From Roseiarcus sp963730555 (GTDB lineage: Bacteria; Pseudomonadota; Alphaproteobacteria; Rhizobiales; Beijerinckiaceae), in contig CAVSSS010000010.1 in NCBI GenBank assembly GCA_963730555.1, forward strand, positions 110,237-174,236: 64,000 nucleotides of DNA, written 5' to 3'. This document shows positions 9,093 through 16,717 of this stretch, piece after piece. The notes beneath the pieces were generated by a model that did no database searches, was not told the origin of the DNA, and was given only the letters and a program-made list of their open reading frames with translations. A program made the translations under genes and the position numbers. Position 1 is the stretch's first letter, and the number at the start of each line of letters is the position of its first letter.

Positions 9093-9650
9093 TCAAGGCG
9101 AACGAGCGGGCGACGAGGAACCCTCGCTTTTGCCTTTCACGGAGCTCAAGATCCGACGGCGAATGAGGCCGCTAACCGGACGGATCAAGAGCCAATAGGG
9201 TGTGAACGCGAGACGCGACAGCCGGTCTGGGCAATGCACCCGTGTTTCGGTCACGAGCCTGGTTTGCCCCGACACGTTCTCCACGGAAAAGCCGAGCGCA
9301 AGCTTGGCCACGCCGTTTTCGCTGAAGGACCTGAACGCTTCCCCGCCGGCGACCGGCGTCAGCCCGTAGTTCAGGCGCCAAAACCTGCCGATGAGCCCGT
9401 AGACTATGGCCTCGTCCGTGCGGGCGAGCAGCGTGAAATTGTCCAGCCCGAAGGGCTCTGGAGCGCTGTCCGCCTTGGCCAGAAGACGCATGGGCAGCTC
9501 GCGCAAGCCGATCACGAACCGGAAAAACCGATCATTGTCGGGCCGATAGGCGACGACGGCGTCAAAGACCATGGCGGGATCGGCAGCCACACGACAGGAA
9601 TGTCGTTCGCTGAACTGGTAGGCTGGCAGGAGCTGGTCGATCAAAGACAT
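9093..9650 (-). CDS. SRPBCC-like protein of unknown function
   Basis: 185 residues from the ATG at 9650 (MSLIDQLLPAYQFSERH); an upstream in-frame ATG at 9743 gives a basic extension unlikely to be real. The pattern of a strand, DPAMVFDAV, a helical insert rich in RELPMRLL, and long strands ending TETRVHCPD fits a START/SRPBCC ligand-binding fold used by many small uncharacterised proteins. There are no membrane segments or catalytic motif I can name. It stands between the tRNA and purK and may be monocistronic. The function is unknown. Confidence 0.65.
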   Translation of the reverse strand: MSLIDQLLPAYQFSERHSCRVAADPAMVFDAVVAYRPDNDRFFRFVIGLRELPMRLLAKADSAPEPFGLDNFTLLARTDEAIVYGLIGRFWRLNYGLTPVAGGEAFRSFSENGVAKLALGFSVENVSGQTRLVTETRVHCPDRLSRLAFTPYWLLIRPVSGLIRRRILSSVKGKSEGSSSPARSP

Positions 9651-9769
9651 GAGCGGCCCTCGAAAACCCCAGCGAAAACGTCGCGCGTTCGCAGCCGCGA
9701 TGCAAGCCGCAAGGTGCGGGCGCAAAGCCCAAACTCGCCGCACGATCCCCGCGGACGCGAGCCGTGACT

Positions 9770-10864
9770 TCAGTCGCGGCTCGGCGCTTCGGGAAAGACG
9801 CGCGTGACATGGCCCATCTTGCGGCCGGGGCGGATCTCGAGCTTGCCGTAGAGATGGAGGCCAAGATCAGGCTGGGCCAGGATGTCGCGCCAGTCCTCAG
9901 CGTCCTCGCCGATCAGATTGTGCATTTCGATCCGGCCGCGACGCGTCGTCGCGCCGAGCGGCCAGCCGCCGATGGCGCGAATATGCTGCTCGAACTGCGA
10001 GGTCTGAGCGCCCTCGAGAGTCCAGTGGCCGGAATTGTGGACGCGCGGCGCAATCTCGTTGACGATGAGCGCTTCGCGGCCGATGTGGTCGCGGGTGACG
10101 AACATCTCGACCGCCAGCACGCCGACATAGTCGAGCGCTTCGAGCACGGACGCTGCAATGCGCTTGGCTTCGGCCGCCGTCTCCCCGCTGACGCGCGCAG
10201 GCGCGCGGGTGCGGGCCAGGATGTGGCGCTCGTGCTCGTTCTCGCACAGGTCGTAAGCCGCGATCTCGCCTTCGAGGCTGCGCGCCGCAACCACCGACAC
10301 CTCGCGCTCGAACGGGACGAAGCCTTCGAGAATCATCGGCGCCGAGCCGAGCGTCCGGTGGACCGCGGCGACGTTCGAGCCTTCGCGGATCAACGACTGG
10401 CCCTTGCCGTCGTAACCGAACCGCCGGGTCTTGAGGATGGCGGGCCGGCCGAGCTCGGCGACCGCGCGCACGAGGGCGCCCGCATCCTCGACGCCGACAA
10501 ACGGCGCGACCTTATGGCCGAGGTCGCGCAGGAACGTCTTTTCCGTCAACCGGTCCTGGGTCAGCGCCAGAGCACGGGCGCCCGGCCGGACCGGCGCGCG
10601 CTCAGCGAGAAATTCGACAGTCGACGTCGGCACGTTCTCCCACTCGAAGGTAACGACGTCGACGCCTTGCGCGAAACGGGCGAGCGCCGCCTCGTCTTCG
10701 AAGGCGGCGACGGTCCGCGCCGCCGCCGCGTCATAGGCAGGCGCTTCCGCCTCAGGAGCGAAAATGTGCGTGCGAAGCCCGACCTTCAGCGCAGCCATCG
10801 CCAGCATGCGCCCGAGCTGGCCGGCGCCGAGTATGCCGATGGTCGCGCCGGGGCTTAAGATCAT
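9770..10864 (-). CDS. purK: 5-(carboxyamino)imidazole ribonucleotide synthase
   Basis: ATP-grasp enzyme that carboxylates AIR to N5-CAIR with ATP and bicarbonate in de novo purine synthesis. The 364-residue length is normal. The N-terminus has GILGAGQLGRMLA, the middle has ILKTRRFGYDGKGQ for ATP binding, and the C-terminal half has NEIAPRVHNSGHWT, the conserved active-site block. The start ATG at 10864 overlaps the purE stop by four bases (ATGA), so the two are translationally coupled. No cysteine or domain anomaly was seen. Confidence 0.97.
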   Translation of the reverse strand: MILSPGATIGILGAGQLGRMLAMAALKVGLRTHIFAPEAEAPAYDAAAARTVAAFEDEAALARFAQGVDVVTFEWENVPTSTVEFLAERAPVRPGARALALTQDRLTEKTFLRDLGHKVAPFVGVEDAGALVRAVAELGRPAILKTRRFGYDGKGQSLIREGSNVAAVHRTLGSAPMILEGFVPFEREVSVVAARSLEGEIAAYDLCENEHERHILARTRAPARVSGETAAEAKRIAASVLEALDYVGVLAVEMFVTRDHIGREALIVNEIAPRVHNSGHWTLEGAQTSQFEQHIRAIGGWPLGATTRRGRIEMHNLIGEDAEDWRDILAQPDLGLHLYGKLEIRPGRKMGHVTRVFPEAPSRD

Positions 10865-11382
10865 CGATTGGCGGTCTCAGCCTTGCGCTGCGCGTCTTCG
10901 GGCCGCGCGGCGACATCGGCCGTCCGCTTCGCCCGCCACCTCTCGAGCCGCGCCGCGAGGCCTTCATCGCCGAGCGCCAGCACAGCAGCGGCAAGCAGCG
11001 CGGCGTTGACCGCGCCCGGCTCCCCGATCGCGAGGGTGCCAACCGGCACGCCCGCCGGCATCTGGACAATCGACAGAAGGCTGTCCATGCCCGACAGCGC
11101 CTTCGAAGGGACGGGCACGCCGAATACCGGAAGCGCGGTCATGGCCGCGGTCATGCCCGGCAGATGCGCGGCGCCGCCCGCGCCAGCGATGACGACCTTG
11201 AAGCCTTCGGCTTTCGCCCCCTTGGCGAAGGCGACCAGCCGGTCGGGGGTGCGATGGGCGGAGACGATCCGCGCGTCATAGCCGACGCCGAGCGCCTCCA
11301 GCGTCTCGGCGGCGGCGCGCATGACCGCCCAATCCGACTGGCTGCCCATGATGATGGCGACAGGCTTCGACGTCCCGCTCAT
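10861..11382 (-). CDS. purE: N5-carboxyaminoimidazole ribonucleotide mutase
   Basis: Class I PurE, converting N5-CAIR to CAIR downstream of PurK. From the ATG at 11382 the protein is 173 residues and begins MSGTSKPVAIIMGSQSDW, with the GSQSDW phosphate-binding loop, SAHRTPDR carrying the catalytic histidine, and AGGAAHLPGM. An upstream in-frame start at 11475 adds 31 residues unlike the family, so it was rejected. Its stop overlaps purK. The C-terminal extension after RLERWRAKR is charged and variable, as in other alphaproteobacteria. Confidence 0.96.
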   Translation of the reverse strand: MSGTSKPVAIIMGSQSDWAVMRAAAETLEALGVGYDARIVSAHRTPDRLVAFAKGAKAEGFKVVIAGAGGAAHLPGMTAAMTALPVFGVPVPSKALSGMDSLLSIVQMPAGVPVGTLAIGEPGAVNAALLAAAVLALGDEGLAARLERWRAKRTADVAARPEDAQRKAETANR

Positions 11383-11481
11383 GAGGCCCCGCCGGTCCCT
11401 GAGTTCGACGCGATTCATGGGGCTCGCGCTTAAAGGAAGGGGGCCAGACGCGCAAGCGCGAGGACGCGATCGCATCTCGGC

Positions 11482-12147
11482 TTAGGCCGATTGTCCGCCT
11501 CCGCTTGAGCGCGGGACGAATGCAAACACGCCGCTTGGTCCCACGCCGTGGCTCCCGCCTTCCGTTACGACATAGCGCGCCAGTTCCGTCAGCCGCGAGG
11601 TCGGCAGGTGCGCCCGCCAGGGATCGCCAATCAGCGCCCGGATTCCGCAGTTCGAACACCGGTCAAGGAAGGCTGCGACCCTCTCCGAAAGGTCGGCCGC
11701 GTAAAACAAGTCGCCGACAAGAACCACGTCGACCTCGGGCGGCGCGCCGTCCGTGAGATTGCCGTGCAGGACAGAAATCGACGCCGCATTGAGCTTTATG
11801 TTGAGCTTGAGCGCGGCCACGGCGTAAGCGTCGACCTCCGCCGCGACGACTTCGCGAGCGCCAGCCTTTGCTGCGGCGATACCGACCAGGCCCGACCCCG
11901 CGCCAAGGTCGAGCACGCGCAGGCCTGCGACGACGCCGGGATTGTCGAGCACATATCGCGCAAGCGCCAGGCCGCCGGCCCAATAATGCGCCCAATAGGG
12001 CGCCCCGAACCCGTCTTTGTCCTCTCGCGCCAGGCGCCAGAGACCGCTGGTCGGAGACGCCTTGTGCAGCTCAATCTCGGGAATGCCGGGCACGGGCGAA
12101 ACCGGGAGGTTCATGCGAATAAAGGCAGTCGGATCAAGCCGGCTCAT
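11482..12147 (-). CDS. class I SAM-dependent methyltransferase, ETF-beta lysine methylase type
   Basis: 221 residues with a Rossmann methyltransferase core: motif I LDLGAGSGLVGIAAA, acidic loop AAEVDAYAV, and DVVLVGDLFYA at the motif IV position. PYWAHYWAGG before motif I is characteristic of the COG3897/NNT1-like group, which contains lysine and N-terminal protein methylases such as the ETF-beta methyltransferase. The target protein cannot be read from sequence. It lies 99 bases upstream of purE on the same strand and may share its promoter. Confidence 0.82.
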   Translation of the reverse strand: MSRLDPTAFIRMNLPVSPVPGIPEIELHKASPTSGLWRLAREDKDGFGAPYWAHYWAGGLALARYVLDNPGVVAGLRVLDLGAGSGLVGIAAAKAGAREVVAAEVDAYAVAALKLNIKLNAASISVLHGNLTDGAPPEVDVVLVGDLFYAADLSERVAAFLDRCSNCGIRALIGDPWRAHLPTSRLTELARYVVTEGGSHGVGPSGVFAFVPRSSGGGQSA

Positions 12148-12279
12148 TTTGGCACTATAGGCAAAGTCTCCGTTTGAGCGACGCCGACCGGACCTCAGCC
12201 TTGGCGATGGCGCCCTTGCGCGCTAGGCGTTGGTTAGGGCGCGTCTCCCGAACCAGCGCCCGCCATCCGGAGGCGAGCA

Positions 12280-13650
12280 TTGGAAAGGGGACCGGAGGCC
12301 GCGGCCTCGGGAGCGACTGAGCGGGCGCCCGACTCCAAAGTTCCCGCGACATTGCGCGATCCCGGTGCGATTCGTTTCTGGATCGCCGTCATTTTGACGG
12401 GACTCGGCGCCGGCGTCGGCGCGGCGCTGCTGACGCTATTGTTCAAAGCGACGCAAGGGCTCGCTTGGGGCGCCTACGAGCCTTCCGCGCTGCTCGAGGC
12501 GGTGCGGCAAGCAAGCCCGGAACTCCATATCGGTTTGCTGCTCGGCGCCGGGCTCCTGACCAGCTTGGGCCAATGGGTGTTAACCCAGCTCACCACCGGC
12601 AACAGCATCGACGTGACCTCCGCGATCTGGTTTCAGGCCGGACGGGTGCCGGCGTGGCGAACGCTCGGCACCGCGGTCCTGTCGATCGTGATCGTCGGCA
12701 TGGGCGCTCCGCTCGGGCGTGAAGGCGCCCCCAAGCAGTTCGGGGCGGTGTTCGGCAACCTGTTCTCGAGCTTTCAGAAGCTTTCGGACGAACAACGGCG
12801 TCTGATCGTCGCGATCGGCTCCGGCGCCGGCATGGCCGCAGTCTATAGCGTGCCGCTGGGCGGGGCGCTGTTTGCGCTCGAAGTGCTGCGCGGAGCGCTA
12901 GCTCTGCGGCTGGTCATTCCCGCGCTTGCGGCCGCATTGATCGCCACGACGACGGCGAGCTTCATCGTGCCCAATGCGCCGCTCTATTCCGTTCCCGCCT
13001 ACCCGATCTCGCCCGACGTCTACCTCTGGACGATCATCGCCTCGCCGATCATCGGCTTGTGGTCGGTCGCGTTCGTCCGCGCGATCGCCTGGGCCTATGG
13101 CGCGCGCCCCTCGGGCTGGCTCCGGTTCATCGCGCCTCCGTTCGTCCTCGTCGTCGTCGGCCTCCTCTCGATTGTCTTTCCCGAACTGCTCGGCAACGGA
13201 CAGGACGTAGCGCAGCTCCTGTTCCTGCATCCGCTCGAACCGCTCTTGCTGGCGGCGCTGGTGTTCGTTCGGCCGATTGCGGCGGTGGCCTCGGTCGCGA
13301 GCGGCGCACCCGGTGGCCTGTTCACGCCCTCGCTCGCCGCCGGCGCGCTCGCGGGCGCAGGCTTAGGCGAGCTTTGGCTCTTCGTTCATCCGGGCGGCGA
13401 CATCGGCCTTTACGCGCTTCTAGGCGCTGGCGCGATGCTGGCCGCGTCCACCCAGGGTCCCATCTCATCGCTGGTTTTGATGATGGAACTGACCGGCCAT
13501 GCCCGCGACTTCTCGCTCCCGATGATCGCCGCGATCGTGCTCGCCACCGCAACCGCGCGCCTGATCGAGTGGCGCTCGGTCTATGAAGCCCGGCTCACCG
13601 ACGAAGAAGTGGCGGAGCGCTTACGGGCGCGGGAACCGAGAGGCGTGTGA
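12280..13650 (+). CDS. ClC-family chloride channel/transporter
   Basis: 456 residues with about 10-12 membrane helices. The start is TTG at 12280, chosen because CCGGAGG lies about 7 bases upstream and no ATG fits. Conserved pieces are PLGREGAPKQFGA, containing the external gating glutamate, GSGAGMAAVYSVPLGGALFALE, and GAPGGLFTPSLAAGA. The position equivalent to the internal proton-transfer glutamate (Glu203 of the E. coli antiporter, in IEEMR) is valine here (LEVLR), hinting at channel-like or uncoupled transport; this rests on alignment from memory. The usual GSGIP filter segment is also altered. There is no C-terminal CBS pair. Confidence 0.9.
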   Translation: MERGPEAAASGATERAPDSKVPATLRDPGAIRFWIAVILTGLGAGVGAALLTLLFKATQGLAWGAYEPSALLEAVRQASPELHIGLLLGAGLLTSLGQWVLTQLTTGNSIDVTSAIWFQAGRVPAWRTLGTAVLSIVIVGMGAPLGREGAPKQFGAVFGNLFSSFQKLSDEQRRLIVAIGSGAGMAAVYSVPLGGALFALEVLRGALALRLVIPALAAALIATTTASFIVPNAPLYSVPAYPISPDVYLWTIIASPIIGLWSVAFVRAIAWAYGARPSGWLRFIAPPFVLVVVGLLSIVFPELLGNGQDVAQLLFLHPLEPLLLAALVFVRPIAAVASVASGAPGGLFTPSLAAGALAGAGLGELWLFVHPGGDIGLYALLGAGAMLAASTQGPISSLVLMMELTGHARDFSLPMIAAIVLATATARLIEWRSVYEARLTDEEVAERLRAREPRGV

Positions 13651-13780
13651 GCCCCGGCTCAGGCACCCATTTTCTGAGGGCTAACGCGCGCGCTTCGAGC
13701 GCGCCTTTGAGAAAAGCGGACCGGCCAGATCACGACGGGCCGCTGAGGCGGCTTGAACAGCGGAATCGTCGCCAGGTCCT

Positions 13781-13822
13781 AGGACCTCTGGTCTATTGAC
13801 TTAGGACCTCTGGTCAATTGAC
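13781..13822. repeat. tandem 20-bp direct repeat upstream of PEP-CTERM gene
   Basis: AGGACCTCTGGTCTATTGAC at 13781-13800 and AGGACCTCTGGTCAATTGAC at 13803-13822 differ at one base and are spaced 22 bp apart, two helical turns. They lie 65 bases before the PEP-CTERM start. This could be a pair of operator sites; no regulator is identified. Confidence 0.7.
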
Positions 13823-13886
13823 GTTGGTGCGCGATGATTTGTACAGAGATGATGGTGCGGATTTCACCCCAGGGGGGAACAACATC

Positions 13887-14540
13887 ATGCAGACAAAACT
13901 CGCAGTCGGTTTTCCAGTGAACAAATCGATCCTTTTGTTTGGCCCGCTTGTCGCGGGCGCGGTCGTGTTCGCCGCCGGGGCGGCGAAGGCGGCTTTGGTC
14001 AACGACTTGGTGACCTTCACCGCCTCGGGCTTTACGTCGGCGTTTGGCCAGCCTGTTCCAACCGACCCTGTCACCGGGTCGTTCACGATTACCTTTGATC
14101 CGACACAGACCTATGTCGACCAGACGGTCGGAATCACGCTGAACAGTCTGAACATTTCGTTGGGTTCGGCGTTGGCCTTCGACTATAGCCCCACCGGCAA
14201 CACCCATGGCGACGCGGACGAACTTGTGGTAGGCGGGTTGCAGGACGGCGCCGACAGCGTTTTTCTCTCCCCAACCGTCTATGATGATTTTTACCTGCAC
14301 ATATTTACCTACAGTTCGACTCCGACGTTCCAGCAGCTCGGCTACACGACGAGCAGCGCTACGCCGAATTCAAATTATTTCTTCACAGATCTCCCCAACA
14401 GCGGCGCGGGCTCCGTCACGGTTACCCCGATCACGGGCTCCACTCCCGAGCCCGCCACCTGGGCGATGATGCTCGCTGGCTTCGCGGGTCTTGGCTTTCT
14501 TGGCTACCGCCAAGCCGGAAAAGCCCGCGCCTCGGCGTAA
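13887..14540 (+). CDS. PEP-CTERM sorting domain protein
   Basis: Exported protein of 217 residues from the ATG at 13887; the in-frame codons before it lack family character. It has an N-terminal signal peptide (hydrophobic GPLVAGAVVFAAGAAKA), a beta-rich, low-cysteine body and a C-terminal sorting signal with TPEPATWAMMLAGF, a glycine-rich membrane helix, YRQ and a basic tail. Such proteins are cut after PEP by an exosortase and released or anchored outside the cell, usually in organisms that make exopolysaccharide. No exosortase gene is in the window, but the 1.4-3.1 kb hydrolases belong to exosortase-type loci. Upstream is a 20-bp direct repeat; downstream is a strong terminator. Confidence 0.9.
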   Translation: MQTKLAVGFPVNKSILLFGPLVAGAVVFAAGAAKAALVNDLVTFTASGFTSAFGQPVPTDPVTGSFTITFDPTQTYVDQTVGITLNSLNISLGSALAFDYSPTGNTHGDADELVVGGLQDGADSVFLSPTVYDDFYLHIFTYSSTPTFQQLGYTTSSATPNSNYFFTDLPNSGAGSVTVTPITGSTPEPATWAMMLAGFAGLGFLGYRQAGKARASA

Positions 14541-14562
14541 AGCCCGCAAGGACAAAATCGGG

Positions 14563-14589
14563 AAAGGCCGTCTTCGGGCGGCCTTTTTT
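14563..14589 (+). terminator. Rho-independent terminator after PEP-CTERM gene
   Basis: AAAGGCCG and CGGCCTTT pair around an 8-base loop (TCTTCGGG) and run into six T residues, 23 bases after the stop codon. Confidence 0.9.
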
Positions 14590-14615
14590 CGTTCTATGCT
14601 GGATGAGGAAACCTA

Positions 14616-15666
14616 GAGCATTTTCCGATCATGTTGCATCGTATCCTGCGGCGGCGAGATAGTTTGCGCATTCTTGCGGGGTGAAGCGGCGAAGGGCGTC
14701 GGCGATGGCTTGCCAGAGGTCTGGGATTGTTCTGGCGGCGGCGGCGCGCAACAGGGCCTTGAGCTTTGCGAAGGCCATTTCGATGGGACTGAAGTCGGGG
14801 CTGTAAGGCGGCAGGTAGCGCAGGGTCGCGCCCGCGGCCTCGATCGCCTGTCTGACGCCATGAACCTTGTGAGCCGGCAGATTGTCCATGATGACGATGT
14901 CGCCTAGCCGCAACTCCGGAACGAGCGCTTGTTCGACATAGGCGAGAAAGGCCTCGCCGTTCATCGGGCCGTCGAGGACCATCGGCGCAGCGATGCCGTC
15001 GTAACGCAGCCCGGCGGTGAAGGTGGTGGTTTTCCAATGGCCATGGGGCACGGGAGCGCGGCATCGCTCGCCCCTGGGCGCACGCCCGTAAAGGCGCGCC
15101 ATCTTGGTGTTCGCGCCGGTCTCGTCGATGAAGACGATCCGCGTCGGATCGAGGTCGAGTTGTCCCTCAAACCATGCCTCCCGCGCCGCGTTCACCGCGC
15201 TGCGGCGCTGTTCGGCGGCGTGCGCTGTCTTTTTTTGCGCGTGATCTTGCGGCGTTTGAAGAACCGCCAGAGTGTGCCGATGGCGACGGCGATGCCGCGC
15301 TCCTTCAGCCGCTCTCGCAGTTCTGAAAGCGTAATGTCGCTCTTGGCGGCCACGGCCGAAAGGATCAGTTCGGCATGCGCCTCGATCCGTTGCGAATGGC
15401 GGTCCCCGCCCTGGCGCTTGGGCCTGACATCGCCCTCGCGCCGTTCCTGTGCCCGCCATCGGATCGCGCTCGACGCACTGACGCCAAATCGCTGCGCCGC
15501 CGCTCGACACGACAATCCCCCCTCAATCGCGCCAACGACACGCTGACGAAGGTCAACAGACAAGGATCTGGCCATGCACGCCAGCCTCCTTCGCCGGCCA
15601 CAAGCATGAATCAGAACCAAGCCGATTCGGGAATCCCATACGATTCAATCAGACAGAAAAATGCTC
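14616..15666 (-). mobile_element. IS630-family insertion sequence, complete
   Basis: A 1051-bp element flanked by a TA duplication (14614-14615 and 15667-15668), the target preference of IS630/Tc1 elements. Terminal inverted repeats start GAGCATTTT at both ends and match imperfectly for about 30 bp (the left end GAGCATTTTCCGATCATG aligns with the right end GAGCATTTTTCTGTCTG). It inserted just downstream of the PEP-CTERM terminator and before chaB. Confidence 0.88.
14629..15575 (-). CDS. IS630-family transposase, two frames joined by -1 frameshift
   Basis: DDE transposase. The first frame begins MARSLSVDLRQRVV at 15575 and holds the helix-turn-helix (CRAAAQRFGVSASSAIRW). The second frame holds the catalytic part: FIDETGANT, IMDNLPAHK and YSPDFSPIEMAFAKLK, i.e. 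D, D and E of the triad. The frames overlap around 15230 at a run of seven A on the coding strand followed by G (CAAAAAAAG), a classical slippery heptamer, so programmed -1 frameshifting is likely rather than a mutation; several IS630 elements do this. The joined product is about 315 residues. It is followed directly by the left terminal repeat. Confidence 0.88.
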
Positions 15667-15693
15667 TAGGCCGCCAGCTTGGCGTAGTCTGCG

Positions 15694-15900
15694 CTATCCC
15701 TTCTCCACCCACTCGTCGCCGACCTTCTCGTAAGCTCGTTTGACGGCCGCCCAGGCGATCCGGAAAGCGGCTTCCTGACGGGTGTCATGCGCATGGGCGG
15801 CGTGGGCGTGATTGAACGCTTCACGAAAGATGTCCTGGGCGTGCTCGGGCAGGTGCGAACGGACGGACGGCGGGAGATCGGCGTTCACGTCGTAGGGCAT
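15694..15900 (-). CDS. chaB: ChaB family protein
   Basis: 68 residues matching PF06150: MPYDVNADLPPSVRSHLP, then AQDIFREAFNHA, and IAWAAVKRAYEKVGDEW. In E. coli ChaB is annotated as a regulator of the ChaA cation antiporter, but its actual role is poorly known. The start is supported by GGAGG 6 bases before the ATG. No chaA gene is nearby. It is immediately adjacent to the IS630 element, which inserted 27 bases past the stop without cutting it. Confidence 0.9.
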   Translation of the reverse strand: MPYDVNADLPPSVRSHLPEHAQDIFREAFNHAHAAHAHDTRQEAAFRIAWAAVKRAYEKVGDEWVEKG

Positions 15901-15974
15901 GGGCTACCTCCGTTGCGTTTCGGATCTCGAGTTAGGCGCTCGCTGAGACGCGGCAACCGCGCCCTGCCGGCCCC

Positions 15975-16196
15975 TCAGGCGATAATATCCGGCGTCAGCT
16001 GATCTTCGAGCCGCGCCAGCTTATCCCGCAACAGAAGCTTTCGTTTCTTGAGCCGCTGCAATTGCAGTTGGTCGGCTTGGCCGGCGCGCCGCAAGGCGTC
16101 GATGGCTGCGTCGAGGTCGCGGTGCTCCTCGCGCAGCCGCTCGATTTGGGCGACCAGCGCCGCGCGTTCCTCGGGCGTAAGCTCCTTGTCGTCCAT
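15975..16196 (-). CDS. YdcH family (DUF465) coiled-coil protein
   Basis: 73 residues, almost entirely helical, with heptads of leucine and charged residues (RLREEHRDLDAAIDALRR) and the family end LKKRKLLLRDKLARLEDQL. DUF465 proteins are small, widespread in Proteobacteria and of unknown function; members in Caulobacter-like organisms have been linked to cell-envelope phenotypes only indirectly. It is divergent from a second YdcH gene at 16505, with a 308-base intergenic region between them. Confidence 0.85.
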   Translation of the reverse strand: MDDKELTPEERAALVAQIERLREEHRDLDAAIDALRRAGQADQLQLQRLKKRKLLLRDKLARLEDQLTPDIIA

Positions 16197-16390
16197 TCTC
16201 GCGTCACTCTACGCTAGGCCCTCTCGCGCCCTCAACGGCGTCGTGGACGTCTCGATGTCCGTGAGCTGCTGCGGCGCTGCGTCATACGCACAAAAACTTG
16301 CGTTTCCGCTTTGGCGTCGCCTTCTCGCCAAAAATTAACCTTTCATATCCGCTATTCGGTTCGAGAGGCGTAAAGCGACGAATGATCCCC

Positions 16391-16441
16391 CAAAATGTCG
16401 GGGGCGCAGTCCAACGAATTCATGGCGCCGACGACATTTTG
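16391..16441. promoter_or_regulatory. interrupted palindrome between two divergent ydcH genes
   Basis: CAAAATGTCG (16391-16400) and CGACATTTTG (16432-16441) are perfect inverted repeats; GGCGC and GCGCC form inner arms. It lies 63 bases before the right-hand gene, in the shared 308-base intergenic region, which otherwise holds no gene. It could be an operator or an RNA hairpin in the leader. Confidence 0.55.
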
Positions 16442-16504
16442 TCGCTTGCGCCATTCGCAGGATATGTCACAATTTCGTCGTTAAAAACATGAGGGAGCTG
16501 TCCC

Positions 16505-16693
16505 ATGTCGATTGATTCGCATCTCAGCGAACTGGTGCGTCGGCACCAGGCCATTGAAGAAGCGATCCTAGCCGAAATCAACCATCCGGCGTCAGACGAC
16601 ATCAAGGTTCACGAACTCAAGCGTAAGAAACTGCACCTCAAGGACGAAATCGAAAGGCTCAAGCAGCAAGCCGAGACGGAACCGGCGCACTAA
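16505..16693 (+). CDS. YdcH family (DUF465) protein, second copy
   Basis: 62 residues: MSIDSHLSELVRRHQAIEEA, a short linker (HPASDD) and VHELKRKKLHLKDEIERL, the usual two-helix hairpin of DUF465. The start ATG follows GAGGGAGCTGTCCC, which includes a ribosome site. It is a divergent paralogue of the gene ending at 15975 and is shorter, with a more typical DUF465 turn. It ends 24 bases before the convergent queG stop. Confidence 0.88.
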   Translation: MSIDSHLSELVRRHQAIEEAILAEINHPASDDIKVHELKRKKLHLKDEIERLKQQAETEPAH

Positions 16694-16717
16694 GCCCGGC
16701 GCAAACAACGATTACCG

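Noticed and set aside
9764..10858. 364-codon open frame on the plus strand
   Set aside because: It is exactly antisense to purK, arginine- and alanine-rich with no fold; an effect of GC-rich codon bias.
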